Source: Diprion similis
Lineage: Eukaryota > Arthropoda > Insecta > Hymenoptera > Diprionidae
DNA: 64,000 bases
Assembly (NCBI RefSeq): GCF_021155765.1
Contig: NC_060106.1
Span: forward strand, 15,464,031 to 15,528,030
Direction: 5' to 3'
Shown piece after piece: positions 25,401 to 38,700 of this stretch. Under the pieces are notes generated by a model. That model did no database searches, was not told the DNA's origin, and saw nothing but the letters and a program-made list of their open reading frames with translations. A program made the translations under genes and the position numbers. How positions within the stretch are numbered: position 1 is the stretch's first letter; each line of letters opens with the position of its first letter.

Positions 25401-28400
25401 TATCGTGAACTCTTTTTTATTTCATCGTGATTTTGTTGTGTAAAATTTTCTTGTGAGCAAAAGAGCGATTGCTTTATCTCTGTCCTTTTCGTACCCCTTC
25501 CAACCTGTTTGGGGTTCCATATTATTTCTGTATTTCATTTTTTTTTTTGTTTTTTTGTAACTGTGGCAGGCTTCCACCTGGCCACCAACTTGAATTTCAT
25601 TTATCGTAGTTCTCTTTTATTCGAACCATCCGTCGACGTTTGGGCTTATAAGCTGGTAAAGTATCTTTGACGTACAGCCTTTCTCGTAGTATTATTTTTT
25701 TTATTATCTTTTTTTTTTTATTCTGGGCCAGCAAAACTCGTAAACGTATGGAAAAAACATGTGAAAAGCTGACTTTATTTTCAATTATCAGTGAAGAATT
25801 ACACACAATGTCAGTGAAAAAATTAATAAGTGGCTTTCAAGTGGTGCAATTAGATATTTTTTGAGGAAAAAGTATTTCTAAAGATACAAAATTATGCACA
25901 AGTTTTCATGTTTCGAATGTATATGAAGAAATTAATGTTAAAGTCAGAAAAGATTATGAGAAACGCGGAGAAAATTTAATTTGACAATAAATTTGTCGTT
26001 GGAAAACTAGGCAGAACGAGAAGTCGAGCATTGATGAAGATATTCGATTTAAATATATCGAGGTTGAACCCCATTTCCTACCTCCGATTTTGATTAGCGT
26101 TTGCACTGCAGCCCTGGGGATATCGCAGGCTGGGTAACCTGGGTTTAATATATTCGCGACACGTGCAGCTGGAAATAACATGTGAATAGCATTCCGCTGG
26201 ATACGTTTTAGTTGTAAAACTCGACGGAAGCAGCGGAGGCAGCGCCACGTGTTACGTATTACAATATCAGAGGCCAACAGTGATAAACTATGCGCTGAAC
26301 CGTGTTTACACTCCTTCTCAAATTCACTATAGCTATTCTAGCTTCGTCTTCGGAACTCACCGAACGAGCCCGTCTTTATTGTTCCCTTAAATATCGCGAG
26401 GACGTCCCATTCGGGCTCGTCTATGACCGATGATAAGCCGAACAAAGGCACCTGGCACGATTCTAAAATTCAAATCAATGCGAAGGTGAAGGATTTCTCA
26501 AAAATTGGTACTCAGTCGATTGCGTAAATCCTTTTTCTATCGATAAAAAAACTAATTAGATCCTGATTCAACCAGGCCTACAATCAGCGTTAATTTATTT
26601 AAGCATCTGGTATTAAAAGCGTGGTGATTCATGTTCCCATAACCAACGTGATTTCAAATTCTGTAATGCACGATCAATAATAATCGTGCCAATTTTTTAC
26701 CATCATCCCTGAGAAATCATTAATTTTCCCCAGTCATTCTCGATGATGGTTGCAGCTGCAGTGACGTCGAAATGCTCATGTCTAACAAAGGCTTTCAAAA
26801 TCGCGTTTTGGCCACAAAACAGCGCGTAAGCCGAGCATAAACCATATATGGCATAGTTCGTAGCTCTGTCAAGAAAGCCGGTGGAACAGGGTGAGTTTAG
26901 ATCCTTCCGGTGAAATTGTTCGGCATCCTAATAAAAGGTAGAATAAGACCCGGAATTACTGTTTACCGAGTGTAAGCCAGTAGACCGCAGAGCAATTTCT
27001 TGCCAGCTATTCTTACAACTTAAAAGCTTTTCACTCGCTTCATTGCTGCTTGTATCTTTCCGAGTCCAAGAATTTTTACGAGTCTGGAATTCGGCAAGTG
27101 CAATTTGCAGGCCGAGTTTCCCGCGGTCGATGAACTACTTTCTGCAGTTGTTGGAACGCTTGGAACATCTTACGCTGCTGTGATTAATTGCGATCCGCCA
27201 AATTCTCTTGAAAGTATCGTCTTCGCTTTTTTCGCTTGTCGGATAATGTATTCAATATGTTACATTAAGTTCTAGTAACAGCAGACGGTGGTGCGGAAAA
27301 TTTATAGATACGTCACGAGATAAACGCCGTGCAGTTAAAAAGTGAAAAAAAAATCTTATATGCTAGTCAAACAACCACTCGCGCCGGTGCACTTTTCTCT
27401 TCCCTTCGGCGTAACAGATAAAAGTCATCCTGACATTGTGAAGTGAATAAACGCATCCATTATCTTGCGACACGCAGATAACTCACAACGGTGATATGAT
27501 AGATCGCGGTGCTGCCACTCCTTCTTCGAAATTTATATGTACAAAATTATTAAGCTAAGAAAAAATTCCTCCTCAATTTGTTAATTTGCAATTGATATAA
27601 GAAAAAAAATACGAGATGAATTCATCGAAATGCCAAATGGTGATTACAGTGACTTTAGCGAAGTGCGAAAAGTTTGTTATAGATGCACAAGTTTACATTA
27701 GATTCAAAGATATTATCACCATGTTAGTTTAAATTTGAACAAGCAACCACGCAGTTTTCCTCTAACATAATTATGCGCAAATATATTTCCAAATGTAAAA
27801 TCTCTAGTGTAGCAGTACGGGAGTAATAACAAAGAATTTTTAGAAAACTTTTGGATTCGATATATGATCGATGCCTGAAGTACATTGCTGTAGCCAAAAA
27901 TATATAGCTCATAGGTATTATAAATAAATACATAAAATTGTATATTTACAAAGTATATATATAAACAGAAATTAACAGTCTTTGTAAATGTGCCAAAGCA
28001 AATAATTAGGCAACCGGTATATGTTGACCAGCGAAAAAGCGTCGTTAAAATCCCCGCAGTAACATTTTGTTTTTAAATTTCGAAAGGTTCACCCTAAGGA
28101 AAGAACCTGCAAATCCAACTTTTTTGCTACGCATTAAACACATGCGATATATACAACAATAAAAGGAATAACAAATCATATTCTCTGAAGATGAAACACG
28201 TGTTATTTGTGTGCATCTTTGACAGCATAAGTTTTTCGTCAAAAAGTCATTTCCTAATCCTATATCAATATATATTACACAGCTATTCAGCAGGCGATAA
28301 TAATCCAATACAAGCTGAATACGCGTTCAGTAACGATAAATATATCATATATATGCCAATTCGTTTCACATGGTATGAAGAATTTCTGATGTGTATACTC

Positions 28401-31400
28401 GTATTTGGGCCGGAAACATGTCGGATTAGCGCTTGACAAGACTCAATTGCCAGTCGGTGATCAAACGTTCAAGAGCAAAGATCAATTTTCGACGTAGCCA
28501 GCTTGGTATTAATTTAAAAGTGATACTTGTGGAGCGAAACACCGAGTAACAAAACCCGGTTAAATTGATACGGTAACTTAAACGACTGCTAATTTGTTTT
28601 TCCGAAGAACTCGCGTAATCAACATCTGATCTATCTCTAGGAAAGAAAGATAAAACCAACAAACGGAACCAGCACGCTTTGCACTTCGTTCATTTAAGTA
28701 AACAATCGTTGCTCAACTACGACTAATTTCAAAGAGACTGCGGTAAACGAATAGTCTGGTTATCAATTTCGCTTCGATAAATATCACATGAGGTCGTGTC
28801 ATTGATGCTCTGCCTATTCCCTGTTCAAAACGGAGTGTTGTAGTTAAGACACCTTACTCTAATCAACTATTGCAGACAGACGGTAGAACAGACTTTCAGG
28901 TACACGTGGGTGGGTAGTTCGCATTATTATATAAGACGTAGGTAGAGATGTCTATTATATTAGTTTCTTGGCACGTGAATAATATCGAAGGCGGTCGCCT
29001 CTGAGGTTTATTGATCGTTTAACCGGGCCACGTAGATATAATATACCGAAATTCAGGGAATGTATCGTACACAGTCGATGCTGATAATTATAAATACAGG
29101 CTTTTGTGTGCGGCCGAAATGAGAATCAAATACCTGTAACGTACAAATTAGTACTTACTTGGTAATTTCATTACTAGATGGTCATACCTAGAGTGTTTAT
29201 GCAATTTAAACATTAAATGCAAAAACAAAGATTAAAGTAATGATTTTTTATCATTTGTTTTTTTCGTCGTTTCATCCTCATTCGTTTCCACTTTACAACG
29301 AGTATAATCACGGTTGGAATCGTTAAACATTCAACTTTTCAAGCTCGGACTAATATTGACTTTGATGAACAAATAGCAACATTTAATCGACTCTTGAGAG
29401 AAAGAAAAAAAAATGATTTCGCTAAATTTGTGGGAAACAGATCACCAAACAAAATAAGCCGTCATGGAGTGATATTAAACGAGTCCATACTAAAACGATC
29501 GTTTTAAAACGGTTTCAAACGAAAGATCGATGTATCGAATTAAGCTCCTGTTCGTAATTCTTGTCTCTTTTGTACGTATTTAGGGGAATCATCGTAATTT
29601 AAGAACGTAATAATTTGATAAAAATTCAACTGTGTCTCTTTCAATAGCTTGCCTCACTACCCAGTGATCGAAAGATATTTAAATAACCTCGTAAGAATGC
29701 AGGGAAACAGAGAAAATTCAATACCTGATACCAGGTGACAATGACAAATCAGATTTACTAGTTTTCGTTCAATGAATGGGGGAGCTGTGCCCAGAATAAA
29801 GAAAGGGTCAAAGTGGATTTCGGCAAGTCACTGTTCCTGCATATCTCGTGTTTCTCGCTTTGGTAAAATCGGAAATTTTCCCCTTCGCCCAGAATCGCAT
29901 CGTTATACGTATAGGTAGCTATACAGATACTTTTTTACACATTTCGGATGTCTTATTTTGTTATTTCCTTCCTTTCTTTCCTGCTTATTCGAAAAATCTG
30001 AATCCTGAAGTCCGGAATCCTTGAATAGATTTACAAGCATAAGATTCGCGAGTGACCTACTTGAGACAACGCGAAACCAATCTCTGAGGCTAACCGTATG
30101 CTTTGAAAAAATATATCGAGTATAAAATGTTTCCTCTTAACGGTCGCATCAAAGTATTCCTAGTACAGTGCAATAACAGTCAGGCTTTTAACCTCGGGTA
30201 TTTTTTCGAGAAGTTCAAATTAACGAAGTGCCCGTCTCACGGGTACTTGGAAGCAAAAGAGCCTTATGTAAAATAAATAAATTAATAAATCACAGCTTAT
30301 CATGCATCACCATAACACTCGAGGCGTGAGTTCAACTTTGGGGCTGAGTGAAATCATACAAGTACATAAAGAAAAATTTTTTTATTTCACTTGCCTCTTA
30401 ATCACGGAGGCAAACACAATGCAGATTTTATTTTCCGGGTCGACGTTTATAATCCTCGAACAGAGTGGAAGTACACGTATAGCAAAATCTCTGAAAAATC
30501 TTGCAGTATGAACAGAGATTTATTGACTCGATTGTATATTTAATTTCACTGCCACACCGTGGATAGAAGAACTTTCCATTTTTCATACCACAGCCCTGTT
30601 GTAAGGCGATGGCAATGCAGCGTGATATTTATTGGAAAATCGCAAGTGTTCGCACGCCGACAGGGAATTTAAAATTCAAGTTAAAACCTTCAGCTTTAAT
30701 ATCTTGGCAATATCTGCACACTTTATGCATACATGTATTTCCAAACTGATTTTCTCTCAGTCATCATGTATTCGGAGCCAGTAATCACATGTTAAGTATA
30801 CTAATCTTGTTGAGAAAAAACTTTTCAGCCTCTGTCCAATAAAAAACTGATACTTCTGATTGATTTCATTACGAAATAGTCGTTGATTGAGTATTTATGA
30901 GATTATTTACGACCTAATAAAATCAATGAATAGTATCAATTTTTGACAAGTAAACCTTCTCCAATTGATTTATCACGTTCCTCCGAGAAACGAAGTAGAA
31001 AATCCGTCTCAATAAAGTGCCGAATTAAAAAGCTCTGCGATTATCCAAAATATTCAATAATTAACAATCGTTCCTGAATTTAGTGCATCACATTTATCGC
31101 CATCGTGCGAAATCCAAGCCTCCTGGTCATTGGAATTTACGATTGTTCACTGGGTGTCCTTGAACAGGTTTATATAAACGCATCTTCCAACCCTGTTTGG
31201 TTCTTACGAATAGAAGATGCTGTACAGCTACGAATTGTCCGGAATTGAGCCCAGAACCCTATTAACTATACATGACACATCATCCGGTGGGCATTACTGA
31301 TTAGTTTCAATCCGTAGCTTAGTTCCGGTGACAATCTAGCTTCTTTGTTGGCTTGCAACACGGCAGGGAAAGGTTGCGAATCGATGGGGATCAAGATAAA

Positions 31401-33200
31401 TCCCCTGCGCAAAGAACTGCGAGATTTGTCTATATACACACCACCGGATCCATTCCACGTTAATTGCCCCGTGCTGAGTAAAAAAAAACAATAAAGGCGC
31501 CATCCGGTGGCAAACTATATACTCAACTCCAAGAGTATTTAAAAAGGGATGTTTATACAAGTTAGAAACAGCATTTTTGTGGCGTACACATTTCATCCCG
31601 TTTACCTAGTCAAGCTTAATTTAACAAAAAACGAAAGCAGCCGAATAAAATTTTGTTGGAACGATAAAATATGAATATTGAAGTTGTTTGCAGACGCAAC
31701 ACTGTAAATTATAGACTTCTATTCGGAGACACGTCTACATCCGCCAGAGCAACGTTAACGGTTTCTTACGAGCTTTTACCTGCGCCATAATTTCACACCA
31801 GAGAATAGGGGAATTTAGTGTCGTTTAGGAAAAGTAGTTTAACGGTCCGAACGCGAAGAATACGTTTCGGTTATTTAATGAAAACGTGTGTGCCTAAGCT
31901 TCTGCGTCTGCATTGTGAGTTCGTTGCTTATTTTGTTAGTAATGTTGTCCGATTGGTGTGTATAAAGTGCGTAACAGCGATAAAATGAATTTTGGAACCA
32001 TGATTATTTCGGGGAATGTCATTTCTCACTCTCAATCTGGCAGACCTTTCTGTAAACAGCTCAACCACCGCTTCAATCTCATCTTCGTCGGATGGAACTT
32101 TTTCGTGGTGAGAAAAACGAGGAGAAAATTATACAACCGTACAGAAGAGAACAAGTTGTAAAAAAAATAAGAATACCCTCAAAGCACGTGTCAGACACAG
32201 GTTTTACATATTTTCCCAGGCCTCGCTTGTACCGAGCTAAAATTGAAATAAATAACGAGTAAAAAATGTTTTCTCATATAAATTCAGGAAAATAGAAGAG
32301 AAGTCTGCTTCATCCATGGGATTATGCAGAATCGAGTCCGCAAATTACAACATTAAATTGAACAATATGACGTGTATAGGTACATACGGTATACACTTAT
32401 ACAAAGAACAATTTATTGTTCGTCCATCGTCGATAACGCGCTTTGATTCAACAGCCGCTCGCCGCGACAGGTGATTACTTTTTCGATCGTTATTTTAATT
32501 AAGTATTTGGTGGACACGTCAAAAAGTGTAAGGACTCTAAAAGGTTGGGAAGCGTGGACTTCTGAAAAAGTTTGATAATAATTTCACACCATCGAGGTGT
32601 CGATCGATATCGGAAAATCATATTGCAGATCTGCTCAAGAACTGTTTATGTAATAGCTTTTGCCTAAAATCAAACCCCTAATTTTTTTGCATTTTTTTCA
32701 GATATAATTCCATCCGGGATGTGATAAAGTTTGCTATTTCAAAAACGATTATTTTCTAAAATCCAATTAATCTAGTCAGTGAAATATAACAAAAAACATT
32801 CAGCCCCGGCAGAAGATGGAAGCCTTATAACAGCAAAGGTTAGATTTAATAATGATTAATCTCGAATAAACAATATACCTATGTCATAATGCACCTTCCG
32901 ATAGTACTAAAAAAATTTGTTTCATATCGTGAGATCACTATCAGAAAGTGTATTATCACCACGAAGATATCTGCATATCAGGAAATTTGAATTTTGACAA
33001 TTTGTGGCTTATTACTGAATTTTTCCATTTCTTTTCCTTTTCTTTTAAAAGGGACAAAAAATCTATGTACAGTTATCTCTCAGAGCCATAGTTTGAAAGC
33101 TACAAATTGCGAGACTCCAAATTTTATGTTATTTAAATATGCAGGTACAAAAAATTAATAAATTATTTTAATTCGTACGATTTTTAAGGGTGTGTCGGAC

Positions 33201-33541
33201 CTCCGTCAAATATAGCAAATCGCATTTCAGATTCTTACTTTTTTAGTGTAATGAAATCTGTTCAAACTTCGGTAAATTATAAGCTTGGCTGAGAAAAGTT
33301 TGGAAAATTGACGATCAAATACAAAAAATGCCTGACGGATTCATCTGCAGTAGCGTGCCGTAACCTTAAATCTAGTAACAAACTAGCTACGAATACCTCA
33401 ATGTTTCCGTCAATTTTCCCAACTTTTCTTAAACAACCGACAAGCACGATCATAAGACCTATCATTTCCCAAAGTTTGAAGTGGTTTCATCATGTAAAAA
33501 AAGAAAAAATTGTAAATTACGATTTGCCGTATTTGACGGAG
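33201..33541. mobile_element. Diverged fold-back (inverted-repeat) element
   Basis: The left arm 33201-33313 (starting CTCCGTCAAATATAGCAAAT) is an imperfect reverse complement of the right arm 33409-33541 (ending ATTTGCCGTATTTGACGGAG). Matches extend through the T-rich and GAAAAGTTTGGAAAATTGACG segments of each arm. There is an internal spacer of about 95 bp and no transposase frame. It looks like an older MITE copy than the one in CCAPR intron 1, and its terminal sequences differ, so it is a different family. Confidence 0.65.
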
Positions 33542-34907
33542 CCAACATCCTCTCATCTGTTACCTCTGCTGTCATAAAATCTCCATCTTCAACCAGGGTT
33601 CGAAAATTTTCTAAAAATTCACGTATATAATATAGGATTCTTCTGCATTTTCGAATTGTATAAAATGGGAACTCCTAAAACAGTAAATTCAATTACATAT
33701 CAGATGTGATTGGTTGAGAAAATTGCAAAAAAAACGGGCATTCGTTTGTCGCCCTGGTGTTTTTCATTAATAATTTTACAGCATATTCGAAACACGACCT
33801 TCCAAGTTGATCGTCTCGAACAATGTACTCGTAACGCGAATTAAATAAGGGCTTTGTCGGAAAAACCCGGCATTAAACGGAGTATTTTCACAGAGTCTCA
33901 TTCCACTTTCATTCAACCATCCCCAGAGACGGTCTCCATTCGACTCCATTCATTCTTCGACTCCAACAGGCTTTGCCGATCAAACGGAAATGGCGTGCCA
34001 GAATCAACGGGTAGTAGAGAATCGGACAATAAAATACGCGTCGAGCATACTTTCACCTGGGAACTTCTTTGATCAATCTTGGACCCATCTCACGCCTCCA
34101 CCCATCCAATCTTATTTCATTCCGTTGTCACTTATTGTTAGCCCGGCGTATGAAATTGCTACGTATTTTCTTCCTCCGGAAAGACTCAAGGCGCAACCCT
34201 TACTGTTATTGTTATCACGTAAATGCGCATGTGTATCCGACCTGCTCCGAGCTACCGAGTTACTGTTTTTACTGGCTGAATTAATGTACAATCTGACGGA
34301 ACAAATATCTCCCGTTTCCCCCGTTTCCGTTTCTCCCCGGGGTAAGCAAACCCCTTGAAATTATGTTGAAATAACCTGACATTCGCGACGAACTTTCAGT
34401 TTGCGAACCATGAGCTTTGGTTCTCGAGGTCCTTTTATAAAAAATTTAAGAAATATTTTTATATTTTTGTCGTACAGACATCCGACCATCATTTCTCTAC
34501 AGCGAAGTCATTATGATAATTCAATGAAGATGTGCTCGTGTTTTTCTGTGTTTTTCGATAACGGAATTAGTCTCAATTCCAAACAACGATCAAAGGGACA
34601 ATAAAAAACTGAGGATTCGAGAAAGACGCGTCTTTATCTCACGTTTGCATGCGATGGGTCATGGGTGAACACCGATATTGCGTGCGTCCCTTCCATGTAC
34701 GATATCATACACCTATCACTCAAATTTAGCTGTTCTGCTGTGCTACGCTTCAGTTTCATAAAGTCTACCGCAGACATAGCTGGCTTAGAATCACTAATGA
34801 ACCCGTGGATTTACACAACCTGGTAAAATTCGTGTACATGAGGAGAATTTCCAGTAAATAGCAGGACAATCAATATACAGGCTTATTACATCAGCGTTTG
34901 GTACTAC

Positions 34908-34909
<2 letters not shown>

Positions 34910-34938
<29 letters not shown>
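34910..34938. repeat. Poly-T tract (T29)
   Basis: Homopolymer of 29 T. It may be the poly-A end of a minus-strand retroposed copy, but no adjacent element was recognised. Confidence 0.8.
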
Positions 34939-35543
34939 GTACTCGAGAACTTTTTAGGGATCGCTAATTGTCATTAGACAACATCTACGTAACAATGATA
35001 ATTCAACTGGTATATAAAATTATATTTCCAACGATTACGCGTGAATTACAGAAGGAATATGGGTCAAAGTTTGGTGCAGTTTAACGCTCCGAAGTTACGT
35101 ATAAGATTGACGCAAATAGTGCGAATTTTCACCCCCTTGTCTGAAGTAGAATCCTCTCCGTTTGAGAGACGTCACCTGGCAACCATATTCTGTGAAATTT
35201 AAAGGCACCCGCGATTCTGACGTGATTGTATTACTCGCCCGTCGCAGTCTGACACTCTGAAATCTGCAGTTTGTTTTTCAGAAGTAATCCGTTTCAATTT
35301 CATACACTCGATGACACTTGCCTCAGTGGCTGTTACATGTCAGCAATCAAAGAAGAAATGCCTTTTTTCAAATTTCCTGACTAGACTTGTAAAGAAATTT
35401 AGATTACAGTGGTTTTGTTTGGTTCGCGTGCGGAAAAAAGAATACTTTTCGCACTTGAATAATTCCGGGATTCGTAATTGTTATCACAATGGAAAAGTGC
35501 TCTGTGAGGAAGGATTGAATCTTCGTATTGATGTTCAAGCTTC

Positions 35544-35549
35544 TTTATT
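35544..35549 (-). terminator. norpA: Candidate polyadenylation signal of norpA
   Basis: AATAAA on the minus strand, about 155 nt downstream of the norpA stop codon. It is the first canonical hexamer I see after the stop. Confidence 0.45.
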
Positions 35550-35703
35550 TTCCTTATGTACAATTTTACGATATTATTCTACTGCAATTTTTAATTTGAA
35601 TAATTAACACTAAAGAGTGTGATATTGATTTTTCATCAATACCTTAATTTCTGTCGATATCTGAAATCTACGTTCAACACAATATTTTGTTGTTATAGTT
35701 TAC

Positions 35704-38700
35704 CTACACGTAAAATTCTGTCTTAGATGACACGTCAAACTCGATTTGTTCGTTCTTGTACAACTCGACGGTCTGCAATATAATAATAAAACATCAGTCC
35801 AAATAAAAAATGTGAAGGGGGAAAACGAATTGGAGAACAGAGTGACAATAAGCCTGATTTTGTTGTAATAACGAGATTTAAGAAGTGTTTCAGCGCTCTT
35901 GAGTTGAGATGCTACTTACCAAATCAATGTCTTTGTCCAATTCAGTGACTTGTTTCTCGTGGGTAACTTTCAACTTTTCTTTCTCTCGCCCTTGCTTAAT
36001 CTGCACCGTTTTCCTTTCCTCCATAAACTTTTTCGTATTGTTTTGCTTCTTTTCTCTCAGTCTTCTGTCCTTGTCTCCTTTAGTCTTCAGCGCTTTGTCG
36101 TTCATCACTTCCTTCATTGTTTCGACCGAGGTCTTTGCCTGATTCGCATTCATCTCTTTGATGTCTCTGCATTTGAATAAAAGTGAATAATACCCGCCTG
36201 CAGAGAAAATCATCAAGTATAACGGATACTCACTTGTCTTGTTTGACTTGAAGCTGTTTGTTCTGCGTTACTTGTACAACTTCGATCAGCTTCTTCAATT
36301 CTTCGCGTGAATTCTGGGCATGAGTCTTGAGAAGTTCCCATTCCTCCTTTCTTTGTCTTTCTACCATCGCTGACCATTGGGCAGTCTGTTCGTTGACAAC
36401 TTTCTTCACGTTAGCATCTTGAGTCAGAGCCGCCTTGCTGCAATTTAACTACTATATGAATAATTCCGTCGCGAAGTTTTCGTCTAAGGACCTAATATGT
36501 TGGAATAGTGATTAGAATAAAATGCAGTCATTGTCCTACATTAATTACTCACTCCTTGCCTTTAACCAGCTTCTCAATAGCACTGCAATGATTTTTCTGC
36601 ATTGTCTGTCTCTCCTTCAAGTGCTTTTTCCGCATCGTATCCAACTCCTTTTGCTGCTTCTTTCCAGTCTTTGAGAATCCTTTCTCGTGCTTCAACGATT
36701 CCATAGTTATTGGATCGAGCTTGAACTCAACTGCGAATAATGTTTATTTGAATTTTCTCGGAATCACCCATCCGCACTCCGTAAAGAAAGGGACAAATCA
36801 GTGCAGATTAAGAACATTTGGGTTTACTTTTCAGTTATTTCAAACCAAGTATGCTGTAGAAGTAATCTTGACCTCGTAGTTTAAATATAAAAACCAAGTA
36901 TGCACCCCCGCTAAAACACACTGAGTAAACTTCTGGCCAGAGATGAAGTTGAATAACCAGAGGCGAACATTGGGAAGTTACCAACATTATAAAGGAGAAA
37001 AGAAAACGGAACAAACCCTTTTTTGCCTCTTCCTCTTTCTTCTTTTTTTCTGCCTCCGCTTTTGAGTCTGACTGCTCGATGCCCAATCCCTTCATCGCTT
37101 CATCCCGTTTCTCCGCACCTTTGTTGAAGGCTCCAGGGTCCGACAAAGCTGCCATGAAATCTAAACACCGAAAGGACTCGATTAGTGCGCATAACTTGTT
37201 AAGTTATGCGATCCAATAGCAGCGAACAGCGTTTAAATTAATGAGTAGAACCGGAACTCACCCTCAAACCCATCTGGTACATAAATTTTGAGCTCGATGT
37301 TAATGAAAAGCATGGGTAACGCCATTGGGAAGTTGGCTTCAGTCTTCAGTGAAATATGTCTGTAACCAGCTTGAAGACCATCAAGTGGTAGGATCCTCTG
37401 CCCGAGTAACTTTCCACTTTCCTCGTATACCCCTGCAAGTTGACAAATAATTTACATGCGAGAGTAGGCCATCGATCAAAAATCTGGAAGTCATCTAATT
37501 CTGCTCACTAATGTTCCCAGCGATCGATGGGAGCTTAGTAACCTACCAATTCTCAGCACCGCTAAGTCGGGAAGAACAACTTTCCGAAAGAGGAACGGCT
37601 CTTCGTTGTACACGGGATTCAATCCATTCGCAGGTACCATCCTGGTCCTGAATTCCTTCCTGATAGTATCGGCTGGCAAACCGTACATATCCACCTCTAC
37701 GTAAGTGCCCACCTTTTTGTCAGATAAGAACTGTCCGGCAATCACCTGTTGATGGAGATCGAAGTGTTTTAGAGTCGTTGTGGGTTAAAGTGTTGCGGAT
37801 GAAGAACCTTCCGACATTTAAAGACCACTTTTGCTATGATTGCAGTGAGATAAGGACGGAACCAAGGATCTTATGTTTCGAACACGTGCTTCGTTGGATA
37901 CACACTTGCACGGCGCACTGAGCGGTGATAACGCCGTCCACACCCTCAGCAAATGGATCAAAACTCCTGTCTGGTCTCCGCATGAAGTCCGGCTTCAAAA
38001 GGTATCCCGTAGTTCCGTTGTACTCGAACTTCCCCTGGTTCAACTGCATCGGTAAGTCGGGTGTTTGAAAATTCAAAGCTACCATTTGACATCCAGCATT
38101 CCAAAAGACCTGTAACAAACAACTTTCTACATCTTCTCCGACTGCCCGTGTCAATTGAGATCAAACAAACAGCAGAACAAAGTAGACCTTTAGAAAGCAA
38201 AATATCAGGCCAAAGTTATACCTGCGGCATGTAATTGGACGAGTCCGCTCTCGTTCCCTTTGGATAAATGCGACTCATCTGCCTTTTGTTGTAATTAACA
38301 AACTCCACGGACGAAGTCTTAAGGTAATTAAGGGCGGCGGTCTCGGAAAATGAGGACATGTTGTGGTGGATATTTTTCTCTGAAATTAATTATCAGCTTC
38401 AACTATTTAAGGAAATTCGTGAAGACATAATTACTGTCAATCAATATCACGAACAAAGACGCCAATTCTATTCTGAGAAACTGTCCGTCTGACTCACTCT
38501 CTGCCGTTTCAAAGCTCTGAAATTTGATGGGTTGAGCGTAGTTGATCATCGAAGAAAGCCAGGGATGGCAGGCCATTGTACTTCCGCTGTATTGAATTGG
38601 GGGAGCTTCTCCTTCAGCGCCTCCCTCTCCCGGGGGACCCGCGGCTGCCGGATCCGCGGGAACTTCCTCCTGGAACAGGACAATATCAGAATATCAAACG

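Larger units (their letters stand above)
21336..35543. other. Gene-poor 14 kb between CCAPR and norpA
   Basis: The first kilobase probably includes CCAPR 3' UTR; AATAAA hexamers occur at 22250 and 22448. The rest is AT-rich, with (TA)n tracts at 22030-22065 and 22311-22406, a T29 run at 34910-34938 and a diverged fold-back element at 33201-33541. No open frame shows a recognisable family or can be joined by splicing. It could contain ncRNA or distal regulatory DNA for either flanking gene, but I see no positive evidence. Confidence 0.6.
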
